Assembly (NCBI GenBank): GCA_009780795.1
Contig: WQZJ01000068.1
Coordinates: 1 to 6,109 of the forward strand
Direction: 5' to 3'
Source: Methanomassiliicoccaceae archaeon
GTDB lineage: Archaea; Thermoplasmatota; Thermoplasmata; Methanomassiliicoccales; Methanomethylophilaceae
Length of the DNA: 6,109 nt
The notes beneath the pieces are model-generated. The model worked only from the letters and a program-made list of their open reading frames with translations. It was not told the DNA's origin and did no database searches. Below, piece after piece: positions 5,294 to 6,109 of the stretch (position 1 is its first letter; every line of letters starts with the position of its first letter). A program made the translations under genes and the position numbers.

Positions 5294-6109
5294 CTACTGC
5301 TCTTCTCCTTCATCTTTCCTCGACATGGCGTACCAGAGGCCTCCGCCGATCAGTATGAGGGATACCGCTGTCACCAGCAACAATCCCGCTGCCGCGAGGT
5401 CCTTCACTATGTCCAGGATGAACAGCGCATCGATGTTCATCGGGTGGTCGGGCATGACGAACGATATATCGAGGTCCGAGCCGGAAAGGCTGCCCAGCCA
5501 CTTGGAGAGCTTCATTCCCTCGTCAGGTACTGCCTTCAGATAGACCGTCTCACCGACGGGCACCTTCAGTTCGGGCGGGAGCTCCACGTACGTTATGCCG
5601 TCGGAGGACCACAGTATCTTGCCGCCCTTCGGCGACAGGGATTTCAGCACATCAGACGGTGCACTGTCGGCACTGAACTTAGCTCCGACGACCTTATCGC
5701 CGTCTATGAGCAGACTGGCGGGCAGGTGGCCCGCGAGGTCATTCGTCCAGGTGTAGAACCAGTGCTCGTATCCTCCCGCTGCCGAGAACGCCGCTGTGAT
5801 CCCGCTCTCAACGGTCATCACGGCGTCAGAGGTGTATGTGAACGCCTGGCCGTCTATCGTCACCGTCACGGTACCGTTACCTATGATCTCCAGCGTTATC
5901 GTGTTCGACGCCGATGAGAGGATGAATATCGCGTTGACCGCGATGTTCGCCGTCATGGCGGCCGCAGGTATAGACAGCTCTGTGCTGTTGACCGTGCCGA
6001 CCCATCTGGAGAACGTGTGCCCTGTGCCCTCGGATGCGTAGAACGCAACGAGTGCTCCGTCCTCTACCGTCATCGTCGTCGTTCCGGATGAGTACACGAA
6101 GGGTGCGCC
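5294..6109 (-). CDS. Surface protein with InlB-B-like repeats and C-terminal membrane anchor (5' end outside the window)
   Basis: The frame is open to the window edge; the GTG at 6095-6097 is internal because the repeat pattern continues before it (GAPF precedes). 271 residues are visible. Three diverged repeats of about 60-75 residues can be aligned, each with a beta-rich 'TMTVEDG..AF.A..G..FSRW.G' pattern: about 1-63, 70-146 and 163-231, with the aromatic/Trp positions at 33-36, 118-121 and 201-204. This resembles the divergent InlB B-repeat found in many secreted microbial proteins. A hydrophobic segment at about 238-261 follows, then a short charged tail (SRKDEGEEQ). The expected topology is repeats outside, tail inside, so an adhesin-like or envelope protein; the ligand is unknown. 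A signal peptide would lie beyond the window. The stop codon is TAG, unlike TAA or TGA in the other four genes. Confidence 0.8.
   Translation of the reverse strand, partial: GAPFVYSSGTTTMTVEDGALVAFYASEGTGHTFSRWVGTVNSTELSIPAAAMTANIAVNAIFILSSASNTITLEIIGNGTVTVTIDGQAFTYTSDAVMTVESGITAAFSAAGGYEHWFYTWTNDLAGHLPASLLIDGDKVVGAKFSADSAPSDVLKSLSPKGGKILWSSDGITYVELPPELKVPVGETVYLKAVPDEGMKLSKWLGSLSGSDLDISFVMPDHPMNIDALFILDIVKDLAAAGLLLVTAVSLILIGGGLWYAMSRKDEGEEQ

Overview
The window most likely comes from a methylotrophic methanogenic archaeon of the Methanomassiliicoccales type (Thermoplasmatota, possibly Methanomethylophilaceae). This is inferred from gene content and signals, not from a marker gene. It carries a methylcobamide:coenzyme M methyltransferase of the MtaA/MtbA family and a methanogen-type corrinoid protein. 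The promoters have archaeal TATA boxes with spacing that suggests leaderless mRNAs for two genes, and the coding regions look moderately GC-rich with AT-rich gaps between them.

All five genes lie on the minus strand, so transcription runs from high to low coordinates. In transcription order: (5) 6109-5294, the C-terminal part of a membrane-anchored surface protein with InlB-B-like repeats, cut by the window edge; (4) 5116-4400, an archaeal metallophosphoesterase with a GTG start that looks leaderless; (3) 4145-3516, a methyltransferase cognate corrinoid protein; (2) 3396-1180, a hydantoinase/oxoprolinase-A (HyuA) family ATPase-fold protein with an extra N-terminal domain; (1) 1067-39, an MtbA-like methylcobamide:CoM methyltransferase. 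Every gap between genes holds promoter-like or terminator-like signals, so these appear to be separate transcription units rather than one tight operon. Genes 1 and 3 have good Shine-Dalgarno sequences; genes 2 and 4 have none and have TATA boxes about 20-27 nt from the start codon.

Genes 3, 2 and 1 form the interesting block. Methylotrophic methanogens normally pair a substrate-specific methyltransferase (the B component) with a corrinoid protein (C), and MtaA/MtbA (A) then moves the methyl group to coenzyme M. Here C and A are present but no B component is visible; its usual place is taken by the HyuA-like fusion protein. The two gaps in front of genes 3 and 2 also carry repeated motifs placed like operators: a 13-bp repeat with a palindromic core on both sides of the TATA box of gene 2, and an 11-bp repeat with a 20-bp period just upstream of the TATA box of gene 3. 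A regulated methyl-transfer pathway for an unidentified methylated substrate, possibly an N-methyl cyclic amide, is the working hypothesis. No pyrrolysine genes, RamA-type activator, HyuB subunit, tRNA, rRNA, CRISPR array or complete insertion sequence was seen.
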